A stretch of DNA of 64,000 nt from the NCBI GenBank assembly GCA_046329585.1, contig JAXLUI010000001.1, forward strand, positions 806,001-870,000, in the 5' to 3' direction. The notes under the pieces are model-generated. The model made no database searches, was not told the DNA's origin, and saw only the letters and a program-made list of their open reading frames with translations. Of the stretch, positions 26,639-37,099 are shown piece after piece (the stretch's first letter is position 1; every line of letters starts with the position of its first letter). The position numbers were made by a program, and so were the translations under genes. The stretch is from DLKC01 sp002478885. GTDB lineage: Bacteria; Bacteroidota; Bacteroidia; Chitinophagales; Chitinophagaceae.

Positions 26639-29206
26639 ATGAATTATAATGGCGAACATTTACTTCCCGGTCAGCTAGGCCATTTTCTTGCTATTCTTTC
26701 CTTTACAGCTTCGTTACTTGCCACTATCGCTTATTTTAAAGCCAGCCGTTTAATGGAATCTCCTGAAAAACAAAGCTGGCTTCGTTTTGCGCGCAAGGCA
26801 TTTATTACAGAGGCCGTAAGCGTACTTGGTATTTATATTATACTTTTTTACATAATCTCCAATCACTACCATGAATATTTTTATGCATGGGACCATTCAT
26901 CGAGGGCGCTCTCGCTTCAGCCCCAATACCTGCTTGCCAGTTTCTGGGAAGGCCAGGAAGGGAGCTTTATGCTTTGGAGCTTCTGGCACTGCGTGCTTGG
27001 GTTGATCTTTATTAAAAGAGTAAAGAAGTGGGAAGCCCCGGTGCTTACCATCATAAGCCTTGTTCAATTGGGCATAGCATCTATGTTGCTTGGTGTATAC
27101 ATTTTCAACATAAAAATTGGCAGCAATCCTTTTATACTTTTCAGGGAACAGATGCCCAACCTGCCAATATTTACAAACCCGGACTATTTAAACCTTCCGA
27201 AAATAAAGGAAGGCAACGATCTTAATACCTTATTGCAGAATTACTGGATGGTTATTCATCCGCCAATTCTGTTCCTCGGTTTTGCTTCAACGATCATTCC
27301 TTTTGGGTTTGCGTATGCGGGTCTTGTTAGCAAAGACCACTCATGGACAAAACCAGCATTATCATGGGCCGGATTTTCGGCTGCCGTACTTGGTACAGGT
27401 ATCATGATGGGTGCAGCGTGGGCCTATGAAAGCCTGAGCTTTGGAGGTTATTGGGCATGGGATCCCGTAGAGAACGCATCACTTGTGCCATGGCTGGTGC
27501 TTGTTGCGGGTTTACATACCAATCTTATTTATAAGAGCACCGGCTATTCGCTCAGAAGCACCTATGCGTTTTATGTTGCGTCGTTTATACTGGTATTGTA
27601 TTCAACTTTCTTAACCCGCACCGGCGTGCTCGGCGACACCTCGGTCCATGCGTTTACAGGTGCCGACATGACTAGCCAGCTGTACCTGTTAATGAACAGT
27701 TTTATTTGGGTTGCAGCGTTGGCTGCTTCAAATGGCAAAAAAGAGCAATTGGCAACTCTGGCGCTGTTCGTTGTAATAAACCTGCTGGTTTATGTTCACC
27801 CGGTTTTCTCCTTTATTTCCTGTGTTGGCGGGTTTATTTATTATGTCATATTACTGAACCGACATGTGCCTACCATCCAGAAGGAAGAGAGCACCTATAG
27901 CCGCGAATTCTGGATGTTCATCGGTTCGCTGGTATTGTTCCTGTCGGGCATGATCATCACCGCAAAAACATCTACACCTGTTTTCAATATTGTGTTCGGC
28001 ACGAACATAGCCCCTCCTGTGGATCCAAAATTTGCCCACAACCAGGTGCAGATATTCATCGCAATCATTATTGGCGTTCTTACAGCCGTTACGCAATATC
28101 TAAAATACAAAGACACACCGCGCTCCTTTTTTCTTAACAAGGTCGGTCTGCCAACAGCGGTTTCCCTGGTAATAAGCGTTTGCATAAGCCTTTTTGGCAA
28201 TATCAATTATACAGAAAAGGGAGTTGGCTATCTTGCAGCGATACATATAGCAATATTTGCAGCCACATATGGCATCGTTGCTAATGCCGCCTATATTTGG
28301 GTAGGCCTGAAAGGAAAAATGAAAGCAGCGGGTGCCTCTGTTGCCCATATTGGTTTTACCATATTTCTGCTGGGCGTAGTTATTTCCTCGGCTAAAAAAG
28401 AGGTGCTTAGCGATAACACCACAGGCATCGCCGTTTTTCAAAAAACAGCAACTGAAGATCCGGCTGAAAACATTACACTGTTCAAAGGCGTGAAAACCGA
28501 CATGGGTAAATTCGATGTAACCTATACCCGCGATACTGCAAATGAATTTGATCGTAAAAAATATTTTGAACTGAAGTTTCAAAGCAAAGATGGGAAAGAC
28601 AATTTCTTTCTTTACCCTGATATTCTCCAAAACAACAAGGGGCAAAGCGGTTTCTCCCCCAACCCCGACAAAAATCACTACCTAACCCACGATGTTTTTG
28701 CCTACGTAACATCCTGGTCGGCTGGCAAGGCAGACGACACGTCCAGCTTTCGGCCGCAGGAATTAAAGGCCGGCGATACCGTCTTCTATTCAAACGGCGT
28801 GATTATTTTAAACAAAGTAGAGGTAAAACCTGAACAGTTCCGCTTTGCACTGAACGAGGGCGAAACGCCGGTAAGTCTTGATATGATGGTAATCGCAAAA
28901 GATGGTAAGCGTTATCCCGTACGGCCAGGGTTCGCGGTAAATATGTCGAGCAGTAGCATCAGGAACTTCCCCGATACCGTAATGGCACAGAACCTGGTCA
29001 TCCGATTCGACAAGATCGTAGACGACCATAGCGGCCAGTTACAGATAGGTATTAAAGAAACCAGCAACCTCAACGACCTGATGACCCTGAAAGTCTACGA
29101 CTTTCCATTCATTGGCCTCGTATGGATAGGCATAATCGTTATGGTTTTCGGTTTTCTCATGAGCGTTTACCAGCGCATTCAAAAGCCCGAACTCAGCACC
29201 GTTTAA
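26639..29206 (+). CDS. ccmF: Cytochrome c haem lyase subunit
   Basis: An 855-residue polytopic membrane protein that ligates haem to apocytochrome c. The WWD-type haem-handling loop is present as GGYWAWDPVENASLVPWLV (residues ~276-294), preceded by the conserved WMVIHPPILFLGF helix (~202-214). The C-terminal part contains a large periplasmic domain (~580-825) and ends with a final helix (FIGLVWIGIIVMVFGFLMSV). Length is longer than E. coli CcmF, typical for this phylum. Transcribed with ccmE. Confidence 0.95.
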   Translation: MNYNGEHLLPGQLGHFLAILSFTASLLATIAYFKASRLMESPEKQSWLRFARKAFITEAVSVLGIYIILFYIISNHYHEYFYAWDHSSRALSLQPQYLLASFWEGQEGSFMLWSFWHCVLGLIFIKRVKKWEAPVLTIISLVQLGIASMLLGVYIFNIKIGSNPFILFREQMPNLPIFTNPDYLNLPKIKEGNDLNTLLQNYWMVIHPPILFLGFASTIIPFGFAYAGLVSKDHSWTKPALSWAGFSAAVLGTGIMMGAAWAYESLSFGGYWAWDPVENASLVPWLVLVAGLHTNLIYKSTGYSLRSTYAFYVASFILVLYSTFLTRTGVLGDTSVHAFTGADMTSQLYLLMNSFIWVAALAASNGKKEQLATLALFVVINLLVYVHPVFSFISCVGGFIYYVILLNRHVPTIQKEESTYSREFWMFIGSLVLFLSGMIITAKTSTPVFNIVFGTNIAPPVDPKFAHNQVQIFIAIIIGVLTAVTQYLKYKDTPRSFFLNKVGLPTAVSLVISVCISLFGNINYTEKGVGYLAAIHIAIFAATYGIVANAAYIWVGLKGKMKAAGASVAHIGFTIFLLGVVISSAKKEVLSDNTTGIAVFQKTATEDPAENITLFKGVKTDMGKFDVTYTRDTANEFDRKKYFELKFQSKDGKDNFFLYPDILQNNKGQSGFSPNPDKNHYLTHDVFAYVTSWSAGKADDTSSFRPQELKAGDTVFYSNGVIILNKVEVKPEQFRFALNEGETPVSLDMMVIAKDGKRYPVRPGFAVNMSSSSIRNFPDTVMAQNLVIRFDKIVDDHSGQLQIGIKETSNLNDLMTLKVYDFPFIGLVWIGIIVMVFGFLMSVYQRIQKPELSTV

Positions 29207-29716
29207 TTTTATTTTTTTGAGCCCGGCTCCATCTCTTCGTGGCATCGGCCCTTGCGTCGCACACTTCAGGTTTCCGTGCTGTAATAAGCATTACGCCGTT
29301 TACCAGATGCCTGAAACAGAAGAAGCCCTTCGCCTGGATGCTACCGGCTTATAGAAAATTACACCCATATTCAATTACCCGCCGGCAAGCGGGCATTGGC
29401 CTGTACAGTCTTTTCAGTGCCAGGCAAGTAAAAAGATCTTAAAACACGTCCTGCTTACCCAATAGATACTCCATAGATACTTAATGGATAAGCCGTAGTA
29501 AAAGCGCACAATAAGCATATAGAAGCGTCGCCTTTGTGAAAAAACACCGGAACAATGCGCGTCAGTTACGCGAGTCGCAAAGATTAGATTTATATTGCTT
29601 TTTTGGTGACTTCTACCCGGAAAAACGACCTGCGCATGTTCAGCCATCAAAATTGTTAGCAATTCAAGCAACACAGTACCGCAACTATGCGGGCATATAG
29701 CTTAACCGTGAATATT
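29207..29716. repeat. 510-bp convergent intergenic region with one repeat copy
   Basis: Carries the outer flank GAGCCCGGCTC at 29219-29229, CTTCGTGGCATCG at 29234-29246 (reverse complement of the flank at 3904 and 59693) and a type II core CTTGCGTCGCACACTTC at 29251-29267 (minus). The remaining ~440 bp hold short frames only; I see no gene, RNA or terminator there. Confidence 0.7.
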
Positions 29717-31171
29717 TTATTGCAGTGCACCCTCCAGCTTGACTACAAATATATTTGTACCGGAGATATCTCCCGGCCTTAAAGCCGAAAGATCAAGCTT
29801 AACATTGGCTCCTACCTGTTTCCACGAACATTTGGCTCCGTTACCCATCACTGTTGCTTTTGCTGCAGACGGCAGCTTAATATCTTTTAGAACAACCTGG
29901 GGTGAGTATGAGGGGAAAATGCAATAGAGGTCCTTGCCTTTCATTGTGAAGAAACATTCGATATGAGCTGTGTCTTTTTTAGCAACAACCAATTGTGCCG
30001 CGCTATAAGCAGCCATAAAACTTTTGTCACTCTTTCCCGGCTTTACGCCAATGCTCCATTGGTACGATTGTTTGTAGGCTTCCGTTCCGTAAATGGCATC
30101 GCCATTGACCTTGAGCCAGTCACCGATATCTATAAGCCTTTGCTGCATGATAACCGGGATGCGTCCATCCGCCGTCGGGCCAATGTCGAGCAGGAGATTA
30201 CCGCCACGGGCAACAATATCGCAGAGCATCAGTATAAGATCATGACTTGATTTGTAGTCATCCAGTTGTTCATTGCGGTTATAACCATATGAATGCCCGA
30301 TTCCCTGGCTTTCTTCCCAAATAACATTAGGATCCATGCCGCTGCCGTACTCAGAAGTGGCGTACGTGCAGCCTGTGTTTGCTCCGCGCGAATTGTTGCC
30401 CCACCGGTCATTAATAACCACGTTGTCTTTCACAGGCGACTCATTAAACAGCCATGCAAGCAGTTCCTGGCTATGCCAGGCGGTATCGGGTAGTTCCCAT
30501 TCACCGTCTGAGAAAATAATGGAAGGTTTGTATTTTGTAACAAGGTCTTTGAATTGTGGTATCATGTGCTTGTTCACATAATCGGCTTTATTGCTTTTCC
30601 ACAAAGGGTTAAACCACTCGTATAAGGAATAATAGTAGCCCATTTTTAGTCCGTCGGCCCGAACGGCATTTGTAAGATCGCCAAGCAGGTCTCTTTGAGG
30701 GGTGCCTGTTACTGCATTCCAGGGCCTGCCCCAATCGCGGTCTGCTTCAGCGCTGTTCCAGAGGCAATATCCTTCATGATGTTTCGAGGTAAGCACAATA
30801 TATTTTGCCCCTGACCGCTTAAAAACATCTGCCCACTGAGCAGGATCGAACATCTCTGCTTTAAACATAGGCTCAAACTGCTGGTAAGCGAAGTTGCTTC
30901 CGTAATTCTTATTGTGAAAGCTGATAAATTCTTCTTTCTTTTCCGGAAGCCGGTAGCCATACCATTCAGCGTAGCTATAACCGCTGTTTGGAATAACAGG
31001 TGCGTAGGAAGGTACAGCGTAAAGACCCCAATGGATAAAAATGCCGAATTTATCCTGGTGGAACCACCCGGGAATTTTGCGTTGGTTTAAAGAAGCCCAG
31101 TTTGACTGATACTGCTGAGCATGGCCCGATAAAAAGAACAAAACCAGTAGTGGAAGGATAATTTTTTTCAT
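29717..31171 (-). CDS. Alpha-L-fucosidase, GH29
   Basis: A 484-residue secreted retaining glycosidase that removes terminal L-fucose. Signal peptide MKKIILPLLVLFFLSGHAQ; catalytic barrel to ~350 with GIFIHWGLYAVPSYAP, the KHHEGYCLW motif and nucleophile D222 in SIIFSDGEWE; then a C-terminal beta-sandwich. The TTG six nt upstream is not used here because MKKII gives a standard signal peptide. No lipobox and no T9SS domain, so periplasmic. It stands alone, not in a SusCD-type locus. It could scavenge host or algal glycans or trim its own polysaccharide. Confidence 0.93.
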   Translation of the reverse strand: MKKIILPLLVLFFLSGHAQQYQSNWASLNQRKIPGWFHQDKFGIFIHWGLYAVPSYAPVIPNSGYSYAEWYGYRLPEKKEEFISFHNKNYGSNFAYQQFEPMFKAEMFDPAQWADVFKRSGAKYIVLTSKHHEGYCLWNSAEADRDWGRPWNAVTGTPQRDLLGDLTNAVRADGLKMGYYYSLYEWFNPLWKSNKADYVNKHMIPQFKDLVTKYKPSIIFSDGEWELPDTAWHSQELLAWLFNESPVKDNVVINDRWGNNSRGANTGCTYATSEYGSGMDPNVIWEESQGIGHSYGYNRNEQLDDYKSSHDLILMLCDIVARGGNLLLDIGPTADGRIPVIMQQRLIDIGDWLKVNGDAIYGTEAYKQSYQWSIGVKPGKSDKSFMAAYSAAQLVVAKKDTAHIECFFTMKGKDLYCIFPSYSPQVVLKDIKLPSAAKATVMGNGAKCSWKQVGANVKLDLSALRPGDISGTNIFVVKLEGALQ

Positions 31172-31359
31172 ATGCAAAAAGGTATTGGCCTAAAGTTAGT
31201 GTTTAACAGCATTCCGCCATGGCGAATGATGCCGATTGTGTTGTGATTTCTCCCATTTTAAAATAGCTATGTTAATAAATACCAAACAATGATCCGGTCA
31301 AGGTTACTTTTAAGCGGGTTACTGCATTAAAATATACACATTGACTATATTTACAACCA

Positions 31360-31986
31360 ATGCCTCGCAGCTTTAAACATATTAGTATTTCAACCTTAAC
31401 CATTCTGCTGTTTTTACTGGCTTTTTCCATTTCAAAGGCACAGAACGGGCAGGGAATTTATGACACGATCAGGGTGAACGCATGCATTGAGGCCAATGGT
31501 GATACGATTCCATGTTCATGGCTCGATCCTGTAAATGTTTCCGCAAAACTTCGTGGCAAATGGAAAAAGCAATACGCTGAATGGACAAGGTTACGCAACG
31601 CCGTCTATGTTACTTATCCTTATGCAAAAGAAGCATCAAAGGTGATGAATGACATCAACAGTCAACTGTCTGGCGTAACCGATAAAAGTAAACGCAAAGC
31701 CATCATCAAGTCCCGTGAACAGGATCTCAAAACAAAATTTGCCGACAAACTTACCCAGCTTTCGGTATACCAGGGCAAAGTGTTGATGAAGCTGATTTAC
31801 CGGCAAACAGGCGACAACTGCTACGAAATAATCCAGGAATACAAAGGCAGTTTCAATGCATCTTTCTGGCAAACCATTGCCCTCGTGTTTGGGAGTAACC
31901 TGCGCCAGAACTATGATCCTAATGGTGCAGACAAGGCCATGGAAATGATTGTACAGGATGTAGAGAGAATGTATGGAGTGAGATGA
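31360..31986 (+). CDS. DUF4294 protein
   Basis: A 208-residue exported protein (signal peptide ending SKAQ, residues ~12-27). The domain has the Bacteroidota DUF4294 pattern: GDTIPCSWLDPVNV, LRNAVYVTYPYAKEAS, KDLKTKFADKLTQLSVYQGKVLMKLI-like helices and YRQTGDNCYEIIQEYKG, ending in FWQTIALVFGSNL. Function unknown; the domain is restricted to this phylum and often sits near housekeeping genes. It precedes bshB1 on the same strand with a 120-nt gap. Confidence 0.85.
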   Translation: MPRSFKHISISTLTILLFLLAFSISKAQNGQGIYDTIRVNACIEANGDTIPCSWLDPVNVSAKLRGKWKKQYAEWTRLRNAVYVTYPYAKEASKVMNDINSQLSGVTDKSKRKAIIKSREQDLKTKFADKLTQLSVYQGKVLMKLIYRQTGDNCYEIIQEYKGSFNASFWQTIALVFGSNLRQNYDPNGADKAMEMIVQDVERMYGVR

Positions 31987-32106
31987 ATATATCGTCCGCC
32001 ATGTGTAATTCCAAAAAACATTCTATTAATTTTTCAGCTTACTTATCCCGGCCTTACCATCAGCAACTATTCCTTGCTGTATCTTGCAACACAAAATTTT
32101 AAGCGT

Positions 32107-32835
32107 ATGAAAGTGGATATACTAGCCTTTGGTGTTCATCCTGACGATGTTGAACTGGGTTGTGCCGGAACACTCATTGCGTCGGTGGCGGCAGGAAAGA
32201 AGGTAGTGGTGGTAGATCTTACCCGTGGCGAACTTGGCACCAGGGGCTCAGTGGAAACAAGAAAAACAGAGGCAGCAGCAGCTGCTGCTGTAATGGGGCT
32301 TGCAGCAAGGGAGAACCTCGAAATGGCAGACGGTTTTTTTAGCCACGACGAATCCAACGTAAAAAAAATAATAGCGGTGATCCGAAAATACAAGCCTGAA
32401 ATAGTGTTGTGTAACGCACCAGAAGACCGTCATCCCGATCATGGAAGAAGCTCTAAACTGGTTTCAGATGCTGCTTTTCTTGCCGGTTTAAGGAAGATTG
32501 ACACAACGCTTGACGATGAAGCACAGAAAGCCTGGAGACCCTCCTATGTCTTCCATTATATACAGGATCGCTATCTTAAGCCCGATTTTGTGTTTGATAT
32601 TTCTGACTACCATGAGCAAAAAATACAAGCTATCCTGTGTTACGCCACCCAGTTCAATAGCACGGATGCAAGCGAGCCGCAAACTTACATTTCCACACCA
32701 GATTTTCTTGATTCGGTAAAAGCAAGAGCTTTGATGCTTGGCAAGCGCATCGGCGTTAAATATGCCGAGGGCTACATCTCCCACAAAATGATTGGTGTTA
32801 AAAGCTTTGACGCTTTTATCCAGGAAATTACCTGA
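32107..32835 (+). CDS. bshB1: Bacillithiol biosynthesis deacetylase
   Basis: A 242-residue zinc-dependent PIG-L/LmbE-family deacetylase that removes the acetyl group from GlcNAc-malate during bacillithiol synthesis. Metal and catalytic motifs are HPDDVELGC near the N-terminus and PEDRHPDHGRSS around residue 105. The sequence LTRGELGTRGSVETRKTEAA is characteristic of BshB1 rather than general GlcNAc-PI deacetylases. The ATG at 32107 (MKVDILAFG) matches the family; upstream codons from 32074 do not. bshA and bshC are not in the window. Confidence 0.92.
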   Translation: MKVDILAFGVHPDDVELGCAGTLIASVAAGKKVVVVDLTRGELGTRGSVETRKTEAAAAAAVMGLAARENLEMADGFFSHDESNVKKIIAVIRKYKPEIVLCNAPEDRHPDHGRSSKLVSDAAFLAGLRKIDTTLDDEAQKAWRPSYVFHYIQDRYLKPDFVFDISDYHEQKIQAILCYATQFNSTDASEPQTYISTPDFLDSVKARALMLGKRIGVKYAEGYISHKMIGVKSFDAFIQEIT

Positions 32836-32933
32836 CCGGGGTTGTTAATAATTCGCAGCCTTCGGTCAAATCCATTGGTTATTTGACCGAATTGATGCAC
32901 CTTTGCACATCGTTATCAGAAACTTATAATTTA

Positions 32934-34004
32934 ATGCAAACTCCAAAATTCCCCCACAGTAATTCTCAATCCTTCCATGTAGAGCTAAAGAAAAGAGTGA
33001 ATGACTATTTCACAAAAACAGGCAAACAACAGACCGGAGGACTCAGGCTTTTCAGTAAAGCAGCTTTTCTTTTAACCGCATTTGCAGTTACTTATATTAC
33101 GCTCGTATTCTTTACACCATCCAGTATTTGGGCAATACTATTAAGCGTGTTGCTGGGTGCATTAACAGCGGCTATCGGGTTTAATGTAATGCACGATGGT
33201 GGCCATGGAAGTTTTAGCAAATACCCGATCGTAAACAAATTTGCGGCAAGTTCTGCAGAAGTACTCGGCGCCAGTCATTTTATGTGGAATATGAAGCACA
33301 ACGTTATTCACCACGCCTATACCAACGTAGACGGAGTTGATGACGATATTGATGCCAAGCCCATCTTAAGAATGGCCGCGACCCAGAAAAAATATAAAAT
33401 GCACAAGTTTCAGCACCTGTATTTCTGGATATTCTATTGCCTGCTTTATTTGTACTGGACAACCATGAGCGACTTCAGGAAATATTTTGCAGGCAGGATC
33501 GGAGACATACCGCTTAAGAAAATGACTGCAAAAGACCACATAGAGTTTTGGGGCTTCAAATTGCTGCACTACAGTTTATTTATCGTTATCCCAATCATCA
33601 AACTCGGCGTGTTGAACTGGCTTATTGGCTTTCTTTCGTTCTCTGTTGTTGCCGGCTTTATTCTTAGTATCGTTTTTCAACTGGCACACACGGTTGAGCA
33701 TACAGAGTTTCCGGTGCCTGATGCCGTTACCGGCAAGCTAGAAGATGAGTGGGCTATACACCAGCTTAAAACCACAGCAAATTTTGCCACAAAAAACCGT
33801 TTCATTTCGTGGTTCGTTGGCGGTTTGAATTTCCAGATCGAGCACCATTTATTTCCTAAAATATCGCACATACACTATCCCAAAATAAGCAAGATCATTA
33901 AGGAAGCCTGCAAGGAATACAACGTGGTTTATGTTGAATATGCACGCCTTGACCAGGCAGTTGCTTCGCATGTTGCTTTCCTCAAACAAATGGGCAGAGC
34001 ATAA
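32934..34004 (+). CDS. Membrane fatty acid desaturase
   Basis: A 356-residue di-iron desaturase. Three histidine boxes are intact: HDGGHGSF (H-x3-H), HNVIHHAY (H-x3-HH) and NFQIEHHLFP (Q-x2-HH), with four membrane helices between. The QxxHH third box is typical of front-end or linoleoyl-CoA-type desaturases; no cytochrome b5 domain is fused. It probably introduces double bonds for membrane fluidity. The start at 32934 is preferred over a TTG at 32883. Regiospecificity cannot be told from sequence alone. Confidence 0.9.
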   Translation: MQTPKFPHSNSQSFHVELKKRVNDYFTKTGKQQTGGLRLFSKAAFLLTAFAVTYITLVFFTPSSIWAILLSVLLGALTAAIGFNVMHDGGHGSFSKYPIVNKFAASSAEVLGASHFMWNMKHNVIHHAYTNVDGVDDDIDAKPILRMAATQKKYKMHKFQHLYFWIFYCLLYLYWTTMSDFRKYFAGRIGDIPLKKMTAKDHIEFWGFKLLHYSLFIVIPIIKLGVLNWLIGFLSFSVVAGFILSIVFQLAHTVEHTEFPVPDAVTGKLEDEWAIHQLKTTANFATKNRFISWFVGGLNFQIEHHLFPKISHIHYPKISKIIKEACKEYNVVYVEYARLDQAVASHVAFLKQMGRA

Positions 34005-34027
34005 TTGCCGCTTAGAATTGTTGCGGC

Positions 34028-34143
34028 ACAAGGGTGCCACGCAACGGAAGTTGATTATAAAACAAAAGCCCGGTTCATCATTTATATTCTGGTGAACCGG
34101 GCTTAATATTTTCAATGTGGCTTTGCTTGCGTCGCACACTTGT
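34028..34143. repeat. Two type II repeat copies flanking a terminator
   Basis: ACAAGGGTGCCACGCAAC at 34028-34045 (plus, one centre change) and CTTGCGTCGCACACTTGT at 34126-34143 (minus). The order plus-then-minus is the reverse of most pairs, so these may be ends of two elements. The convergent gap also holds the terminator at 34066-34104. Confidence 0.75.
34066..34104. terminator. Bidirectional terminator between desaturase and sucA
   Basis: AAGCCCGGTTCA (34066-34077) pairs fully with TGAACCGGGCTT (34093-34104) over 12 bp. Confidence 0.82.
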
Positions 34144-34161
34144 ACTCCACAGCTGTGCGCA

Positions 34162-36909
34162 TCAAATATTGAAGGCTGTAGCGATAATTTGTTCCTGCTC
34201 GTTTTTGTGAACCTTTGCATAGCCTGTAGCAGTTGCTGCACTTGGGTTACGGCTGATTACGCCGTAGTTGATAGATTTTAAATGCATCTGCAGGTATGAT
34301 GCGGCACCCATGTTCAGCGGCTCTTCCTGCACCCAAAACCAAATCGCCTTTCCATATTTTTTGTAGAGATCGTTTAGCTGGTTAACTGGCAAAGGATACA
34401 GTTGTTCAAGGCGTATCAAGGCAATATCGTTCCTGTTCTCCGCCTGTTTTCTTTCTGCAAGATCGAAATATAATTTTCCCGTGCACAGCAACACTTTTTT
34501 TACCTGTGCCGGATCAGCGACCGTGCTGTCATCGATTACCTCTTTAAAGCCGGCCTGCGTAAACTCGCTGATATGGCTATAGCTTCCGGGATGGCGCAGG
34601 TTTGCTTTCGGCGAAAAATTGATCAACGGCTTTCTGAAAGGCCAGGTCATTTGTCTTCTTAATGCATGGAATAGGTTGGCAGCGGTAGTAATATTGGTGA
34701 TCACCATATTTAATTCGGCGCACATTTGGAGATACCGTTCCATTCTCGCGCTGCTATGTTCAGGTCCCTGGCCTTCATAACCGTGGGGTAATAACATAAC
34801 AACGCCATTCATACGATTCCATTTTTGTTCACCGGCAGCGATAAACTGGTCGATCATCGTTTGCGCCCCATTGCTAAAATCTCCAAATTGCGCTTCCCAA
34901 AGCACAAGCGCATTGGGATTGGCCAATCCGTAACCATATTCAAAACCGAGCACGGCATATTCACTCAAAAGCGAATTGTATATGCGGAATTTACCTGTGG
35001 CGCCTTCCAGCCTGCTCAAACGGTTATAAGCCTTATCATTTAGCTCGTCGCGCAAAACTGCATGACGGTGTGAAAAGGTGCCGCGGCGAACGTCTTGCCC
35101 ACTCATGCGTACATCTTTTCCATCGAGCAGCAAACTTCCGTAAGCCATCAATTCACCGGTAGCCCAGTCCACCTTTTTCTCTGCCTGGAAAAGTTTAATC
35201 TTATCCTGGATAATCTTCTCGATTTTTTTGAGCGGCGTAAATTCTTCCGGCCAACTCATCAATGCATCAAAAAGTTTCTGAAATGCAGCCTCGGAAACAG
35301 CGGTATTGGGAGAATGAAGAAAATCATCACCTGTTGCCCTGCGCATACTTTTCCAAACCAGTTCTGGTGGCTGATAAGTATATGGCAATGGATTCTGTTT
35401 TACTTCGTCGAGCCTTTCCTGGAGATCGGCCCAGAACTTCTTTTCCATTTCCTTAGCCAATTCCCTGGCATCGGTTTCCCCATTCTCCAACAGGTATTGG
35501 GTGTAAACTTCACGGGGGTTTTGGTGCTTTTCAATCAGCGCATACAAATGTGGTTGGGTAAACTTAGGATCATCGCCTTCATTATGGCCATGACGGCGAT
35601 AGCAAACCATATCAACAAATACGTCTGCATTAAATTGCTGCCTGTACCTTGTTGCGATTTCCACGCACCTGATCACCGCTTCTGGGTCATCTCCGTTTAC
35701 ATGTAATACCGGCGCCTGTATGGCAGAAGCAAGCGAAGTGCAGTAATCCGAACTCCTGGCGTCATCAAAATCGGTAGTAAAGCCTATCTGGTTATTGATA
35801 ACAAAGTGAATGGTGCCCCCGGTATAATAGCCTTTGAGATCACTCATTTGCAATACCTCGTAAACAATTCCCTGGCCGGCAACAGAAGCATCTCCGTGAA
35901 TGAGTATGGGTAAAATTTTATCGTAATCACTTTTATATAAAATATCCGCCTTTGCCCGTGAAAACCCGACCACTACGGGGTCAACAGCTTCGAGGTGTGA
36001 AGGGTTGGGCATTAGTTTCAGGTGGATGGATTTGTCGTTCGGTGTTTTTAAGTCACTACCATAACCCATATGATATTTTACGTCACCACTGCCCATTGTC
36101 TGGTCAAGTTTGGCTGTACCCTCAAATTCACTGAATATCTGGCCGTAGGTTTTGCCCATGATGTTGGCCAGTACGTTTAACCTGCCCCTGTGTGCCATGC
36201 CAATCACTACCTCCTGCACACTATGGTCTGCGGCGGTATTAATAATCGCATCAAGTGCAGCAATGGTTGTTTCTCCACCTTCCAGAGAGAATCGCTTCTG
36301 CCCTATATATTTTGTGTGAAGAAATTTCTCGAACATTACTCCCTGGTTCAGCTTTTCCAAAATGCGCTTTTTCTTTTCCAACGGCAGGGGAACATTGAAT
36401 TGTTTTTCCATTTCGTTGGTAAGAAAGTCAACCCGGTCTTGTTCGCTGATATACTTGAATTCAATACCAACATGATTGGCATAGGTGTGTTCAAGATGCT
36501 TCAAAATATTTCGTAGCGTGGTGGTTCCGAGTCCAATCAGGGTTCCTGCATGAAAATCTTTATCCAGGTCGGCCTCAGTAAAGCCAAAGAAAGACAACTC
36601 AAGGTTTGCACCTCTGTCTTTTCTTGTACGAATGGGATTTGTTTTGGCAATCAGGTGTCCCTTGTTCCTGTATCCAAGAATCATCCGGTAAGCCCTTACT
36701 TCCCGCAGCCAGTCGATCATTTCAGTTGCCCCTGATGGTGCCTCCGTCTTTCCATTTACAGGTTTTACACCTTGCGTAACCGCAAAATCGAACCCCTCAA
36801 AAAATTTCTTAAGTTCGGGGTCTACGCTAGCCGGATCTTTGGTGAAGTCCTGGTATAAACTTTCAATAAAAGCAGGATGCGAATTTGTTATATAGGAAAA
36901 ATCCTTCAT
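34162..36909 (-). CDS. sucA: 2-oxoglutarate dehydrogenase E1 component
   Basis: A 915-residue thiamine-diphosphate enzyme that decarboxylates 2-oxoglutarate in the TCA cycle. N-terminal E2-binding segment (SYITNSHPAFIESLYQDF, FFEGFDFA), ThDP site GMAHRGRLNVLANIMGK and GDASVAGQGIVYEVLQM, VDMVCYRRHGHNEGDDPKFTQP split around residue 440, and the C-terminal transketolase-like half with EAQFGDFSNGAQTMIDQF and LLPHGYEGQGPEHSSAR. The ATG at 36909 matches the family start. The E2 gene is not adjacent in view (it may lie elsewhere), so the complex is not encoded as an operon here. Confidence 0.97.
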   Translation of the reverse strand: MKDFSYITNSHPAFIESLYQDFTKDPASVDPELKKFFEGFDFAVTQGVKPVNGKTEAPSGATEMIDWLREVRAYRMILGYRNKGHLIAKTNPIRTRKDRGANLELSFFGFTEADLDKDFHAGTLIGLGTTTLRNILKHLEHTYANHVGIEFKYISEQDRVDFLTNEMEKQFNVPLPLEKKKRILEKLNQGVMFEKFLHTKYIGQKRFSLEGGETTIAALDAIINTAADHSVQEVVIGMAHRGRLNVLANIMGKTYGQIFSEFEGTAKLDQTMGSGDVKYHMGYGSDLKTPNDKSIHLKLMPNPSHLEAVDPVVVGFSRAKADILYKSDYDKILPILIHGDASVAGQGIVYEVLQMSDLKGYYTGGTIHFVINNQIGFTTDFDDARSSDYCTSLASAIQAPVLHVNGDDPEAVIRCVEIATRYRQQFNADVFVDMVCYRRHGHNEGDDPKFTQPHLYALIEKHQNPREVYTQYLLENGETDARELAKEMEKKFWADLQERLDEVKQNPLPYTYQPPELVWKSMRRATGDDFLHSPNTAVSEAAFQKLFDALMSWPEEFTPLKKIEKIIQDKIKLFQAEKKVDWATGELMAYGSLLLDGKDVRMSGQDVRRGTFSHRHAVLRDELNDKAYNRLSRLEGATGKFRIYNSLLSEYAVLGFEYGYGLANPNALVLWEAQFGDFSNGAQTMIDQFIAAGEQKWNRMNGVVMLLPHGYEGQGPEHSSARMERYLQMCAELNMVITNITTAANLFHALRRQMTWPFRKPLINFSPKANLRHPGSYSHISEFTQAGFKEVIDDSTVADPAQVKKVLLCTGKLYFDLAERKQAENRNDIALIRLEQLYPLPVNQLNDLYKKYGKAIWFWVQEEPLNMGAASYLQMHLKSINYGVISRNPSAATATGYAKVHKNEQEQIIATAFNI

Positions 36910-37071
36910 GGAAGATGTTTTTATTTGCTGTAAATAAGCGGATTGCAAATATCGACTTTTGACCCTAAAAAAAAGTTATTGCACGACTTTTATAAACCAT
37001 GTTACAAACACATGACTTAATGATTTTCTTAATTAGCCTACATTTTTTTATTTTTTTCAATTTTATATCCC

Positions 37072-37079
37072 TACTTTTG
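37072..37079 (+). promoter_or_regulatory. -7 element of rpsT
   Basis: TACTTTTG is an exact TAnnTTTG match, 20 nt before the rpsT ATG, preceded by a T-rich stretch at the -33 position. Confidence 0.65.
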
Positions 37080-37099
37080 CCGTCCGAAAAAAATAATTC

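Noticed and set aside
29268..29716. Short frames between the ccmF and fucosidase genes
   Set aside because: All are short, overlap each other on both strands and show no signal peptide, motif or start context.
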